Source: Bacteroidota bacterium (GTDB taxonomy: Bacteria; Bacteroidota; Bacteroidia; Flavobacteriales; Flavobacteriaceae). Taken from it: a DNA stretch of 64,000 nucleotides. This document shows, one piece after another, positions 61,898 through 64,000 of the stretch. The notes beneath the pieces were generated by a model, which did no database searches, had not been told where the DNA came from, and saw nothing but the letters and a program-made list of their open reading frames with translations. The position numbers and the translations under genes are program-made. The stretch lies in assembly GCA_023434025.1 (NCBI GenBank), contig JAEYTL010000030.1, positions 65,115 through 129,114 on the forward strand. Reading direction: 5' to 3'. The number at the start of each line of letters is the position of its first letter. The first letter of the stretch is position 1.

Positions 61898-61925
61898 AAA
61901 ACCACAGGCAAGTCTTGTGGTTTTT
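61898..61925 (+). terminator. Terminator after GH5, end of the PUL
   Basis: AAAACCACA, a 9-base loop, TGTGGTTTTT. It marks the end of the susC-susD-GH2-GH5 transcript. Confidence 0.88.
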
Positions 61926-62035
61926 GCGTTTAACTTAATCGTACCGTCAAACAGAATTGTTTCTGTTAAATTCATCCTATTTCGGAAAGAGCATATAAAG
62001 TAATGGTTTAACTTTACGCTAAGATTACACAAATA

Positions 62036-63034
62036 ATGACGAAAGAAATCCCTCTCTCTGTTTTGGAGCTCGCTTTGATAACCGAAGGAAGCAACACCAC
62101 ACAGACTTTTGAAAAAACCAAAGAACTGGCTCAAACCGCCGATGCCTTAGGCTTTAACAGATTTTGGCTGGCAGAACACCACAACATGGCTCATGTTGCC
62201 AGTTCCGCTACGGTTGTCCTGATCGGCTATATTGCCGGTCAGACCAGAAAAATCCGGGTCGGCTCAGGCGGTATCATGCTGCCCAACCATTCCCCGCTCA
62301 TCATTGCCGAACAATTCGGAACGCTGGAAACACTATACCCCAACCGGATCGATCTGGGGCTCGGAAGAGCCCCGGGAACGGATACCTTAACTGCTACAGC
62401 TATCCGGAAAGACTTTTTTGAACAAGCTAAACAATTTCCTCAAAACGTTTCGGCTCTCCAAACCTATTTTTCAAAGGAAAACAGCACTGCAGCTGTCCGG
62501 GCTTTTCCGGGCGAAGGTGTAAAAGTGCCTATATGGATTCTAGGGTCAAGTATGGACAGTGCTGCTCTGGCCGCCGCTTATGGCTTGCCGTATGCCTTTG
62601 CCGGCCACTTTGCTCCTAAAGTAATGCAGGAAGCTTTTGCTTTTTACAGAACTCATTTTAATGCCTCCGAATCCCTGCGGCAGCCCAAAACAATGGCCTG
62701 TGTAAACGTAATCGCAGCTGATACAACAGAGGAAGCCCGGGTTTTATCGACCAGTTTATACCAAATGTTTCTGAACCTGATCCGCAATAACCGGCAACCG
62801 CTTCAACCTCCTGTTTTGGCGTTAGATGAAATGATGAATGAAACGGAACGCTTTCATGTTGACCAGATGACGGCATGTACATTTATCGGCGACAAAGACC
62901 TTCTCAAAAAAACACTAAAAGCCTTCATTCATACCACCCAGATTGATGAATTAATGATTACCAGCCCGGTTTATGACCATACCAAGAAGCTCAAAAGTTT
63001 AAAAATAACCATGGAAGCGATGGGTGAGGATTAG
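62036..63034 (+). CDS. LLM class flavin-dependent oxidoreductase
   Basis: Luciferase-like monooxygenase family, 332 residues. Signatures: TKELAQTADALGFNRFWLAEHHNMAHVASSATVVLIGYIA, VGSGGIMLPNHSPLIIAEQFGTLETLYPNRIDLGLGRAPGTD, and ILGSSMDSAALAAAYGLPYAFAGHF. It would use reduced FMN, as MsnO8-type and alkanal-type members do; the substrate is unknown. It is separated from the PUL by a terminator and is probably unrelated to it. Confidence 0.9.
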   Translation: MTKEIPLSVLELALITEGSNTTQTFEKTKELAQTADALGFNRFWLAEHHNMAHVASSATVVLIGYIAGQTRKIRVGSGGIMLPNHSPLIIAEQFGTLETLYPNRIDLGLGRAPGTDTLTATAIRKDFFEQAKQFPQNVSALQTYFSKENSTAAVRAFPGEGVKVPIWILGSSMDSAALAAAYGLPYAFAGHFAPKVMQEAFAFYRTHFNASESLRQPKTMACVNVIAADTTEEARVLSTSLYQMFLNLIRNNRQPLQPPVLALDEMMNETERFHVDQMTACTFIGDKDLLKKTLKAFIHTTQIDELMITSPVYDHTKKLKSLKITMEAMGED

Positions 63035-63106
63035 TCTTTTGTTCAAACGATATACGGGTTGAACAAAATCATCAATACTACACTTTGAACAGACAAAAGG
63101 TAAAAA

Positions 63107-63463
63107 CTAATTGTTTTTCAGAACCCGAAATAATTTAAAGACCTGACTTTGATTCGATTTGCTCACCGGAACCTTTTTATCTTTCAGAAACAACATATTG
63201 CCTTCGAACCCTTGTATTGCACTAACATTCACAATATAGCTCCTATGTACTCTTAAAAATTTATCTGAAGGCAATTCTTTTTCTAATTTTTTTAAAACCA
63301 TTGAATACAAGAACTTATCACGGTTAGTATAAATAGTAGTATAATTATTATCTGCTTCTAAAAACTGAATTTCACTGATAAGAACTCTTTCAAAACGATG
63401 GTTCTTTTTTAAGAATAAGCTATCTTTAATTTTTAGTACAGCATTAAACTGTTTGCTTCTCAC
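63107..63463 (-). CDS. Stand-alone LytTR DNA-binding regulator
   Basis: A 118-residue protein made of a LytTR domain with no receiver: SLFLKKNHRFERVLISEIQFLEADNNYTTIYT, then LPSDKFLRVHRSYIVNVSAIQGFEGNMLFLKDKKVPVS. LytTR proteins bind direct repeats in target promoters. There is no partner kinase next to it. The intergenic region upstream, shared with a divergent secreted-protein gene, contains a perfect inverted repeat. Confidence 0.9.
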   Translation of the reverse strand: MRSKQFNAVLKIKDSLFLKKNHRFERVLISEIQFLEADNNYTTIYTNRDKFLYSMVLKKLEKELPSDKFLRVHRSYIVNVSAIQGFEGNMLFLKDKKVPVSKSNQSQVFKLFRVLKNN

Positions 63464-63683
63464 GTTGTCTATCTGTGTAATATTATGTTATAATCAGTAT
63501 TTTTGTTTAACATTTTAAACAAAACCATTAACAAAATCACTTTTTTAAGTTAAACAGAAAAATATTTTCAAAAAATAGTGCTGGTTTACGATATTTCTCT
63601 TATTATTGCAGCCATTGGGGTTAAGAGAGGGTATTTTCCGAAATAAATCTTTTACGGTGCTGTGAAAAAGTTAATATGTTGCG

Positions 63684-63713
63684 GTTTATTTTGTCATAAT
63701 AGACAAAATAAAC
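63684..63713. promoter_or_regulatory. Perfect inverted repeat between LytTR gene and last gene
   Basis: GTTTATTTTGTC, 6 bases, GACAAAATAAAC. No T-run follows on either strand, so an operator is more likely than a terminator. It lies in the 347-bp gap 63464-63810, which is otherwise AT-rich and has no convincing gene or TAnnTTTG box. Confidence 0.5.
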
Positions 63714-63810
63714 AAAACGTTAACACTTTTTACAGATTTTCTGTAAAATGGTTTTTGGCCTATGGGCTACCTTGCCCCCGATTAAAGTACGTATCCGTAA
63801 AAACCATTTT

Positions 63811-64000
63811 ATGAAAAAGCACCAACGATTTCTGACACACGCAGTTTTATTGTTCAGCATGTCCCTGTTTTCTCAGGACATCTTATGGGAAAAATCAATT
63901 GGCGGGCAGCATGCCGATTATTTATTTGATGCCATACCTACGGCAGATTACGGATTTTTACTTGCCGGGAGCTCCCTCTCGGGCAAGACCGGTAAAAAGA
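63811..64000 (+). CDS. Secreted protein, N-terminal part, cut by window end
   Basis: ATG 63811 opens a frame of 63 codons that runs off the window. The signal peptide is MKKHQRFLTHAVLLFSMSLFSQ. The mature start, WEKSIGGQHADYLFDAIPTADYGFLLAGSS, is the first of the W-KS-GG-D-Y type repeats seen in large secreted T9SS proteins of flavobacteria. Length, later domains and a sorting tail cannot be seen. Confidence 0.75.
   Translation, partial: MKKHQRFLTHAVLLFSMSLFSQDILWEKSIGGQHADYLFDAIPTADYGFLLAGSSLSGKTGKK

Noticed and set aside
1..64000. rRNA, tRNA, prophage or complete insertion sequence
   Set aside because: I found no cloverleaf, rRNA or transposase sequence; only short repeats are present.

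Overview
This window comes from a member of the Bacteroidota, most likely a Flavobacteriaceae bacterium close to Flavobacterium. The evidence is low-GC DNA, type IX secretion (T9SS) sorting tails and a PorZ homologue, SusC/SusD-type glycan uptake with a hybrid two-component regulator, Bacteroidota promoters (TAnnTTTG at -7), and flavobacterial gene pairs such as dxs/DUF3078/dgt and rbfA/FtsX-like permease. I saw no rRNA, tRNA, CRISPR array or complete insertion sequence.

Layout. 1-9.7 kb: a frameshifted 3' end of a HipA-type kinase gene; pbpC and a giant alpha-2-macroglobulin lipoprotein on the minus strand, with a plus-strand AAA/DUF4143 ATPase and repeat debris between them. 9.7-18.6 kb: a sigma factor / membrane TPR protein / tadA operon facing away from a T9SS-sorted protein, a lipoprotein, a PKD outer-membrane barrel protein and an exported CHAT (caspase-like) protease with TPRs. 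The T9SS and lipoprotein genes share a promoter element of ECF geometry, so I read this as a self-contained cell-envelope signalling module. 18.6-36.2 kb: mostly housekeeping (dxs, DUF3078, dgt, GNAT, lepA, dusB, MATE, FtsX-like permease, rbfA, metB-like, an outer-membrane barrel, gdhA, porZ), with several palindromic repeats between genes.

36.3-61.9 kb is a complete polysaccharide utilisation locus (PUL). One arm (minus strand) encodes a T9SS-sorted glycan-binding protein, a GH3, an ExuT-like hexuronate transporter, a GH50/agarase-like clan GH-A lipoprotein and a PKD-CBM6 surface lipoprotein. The other arm (plus strand) encodes the full glucuronate route (uxaC, SDR-type uxuB, uxuA, kdgK, eda), the hybrid two-component sensor, SusC, SusD, a GH2 beta-glucuronidase carrying the NxK glucuronate-recognition motif, and a GH5 lipoprotein. 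I infer a substrate that is a beta-linked, glucuronic-acid-containing polysaccharide. The surface proteins bind and cut it, SusCD imports oligosaccharides, GH2/GH3 trim them, ExuT imports glucuronate, and the cytosolic enzymes convert it to pyruvate and glyceraldehyde-3-phosphate. Five promoters of the locus carry a TTACCCC-type box 49-51 bp upstream of a -7 element, which is a probable binding site of the hybrid sensor.

62-64 kb: an LLM flavin oxidoreductase, a stand-alone LytTR regulator, a perfect inverted repeat in the intergenic region upstream of the divergent LytTR and last genes, and the start of a secreted protein cut by the window end.
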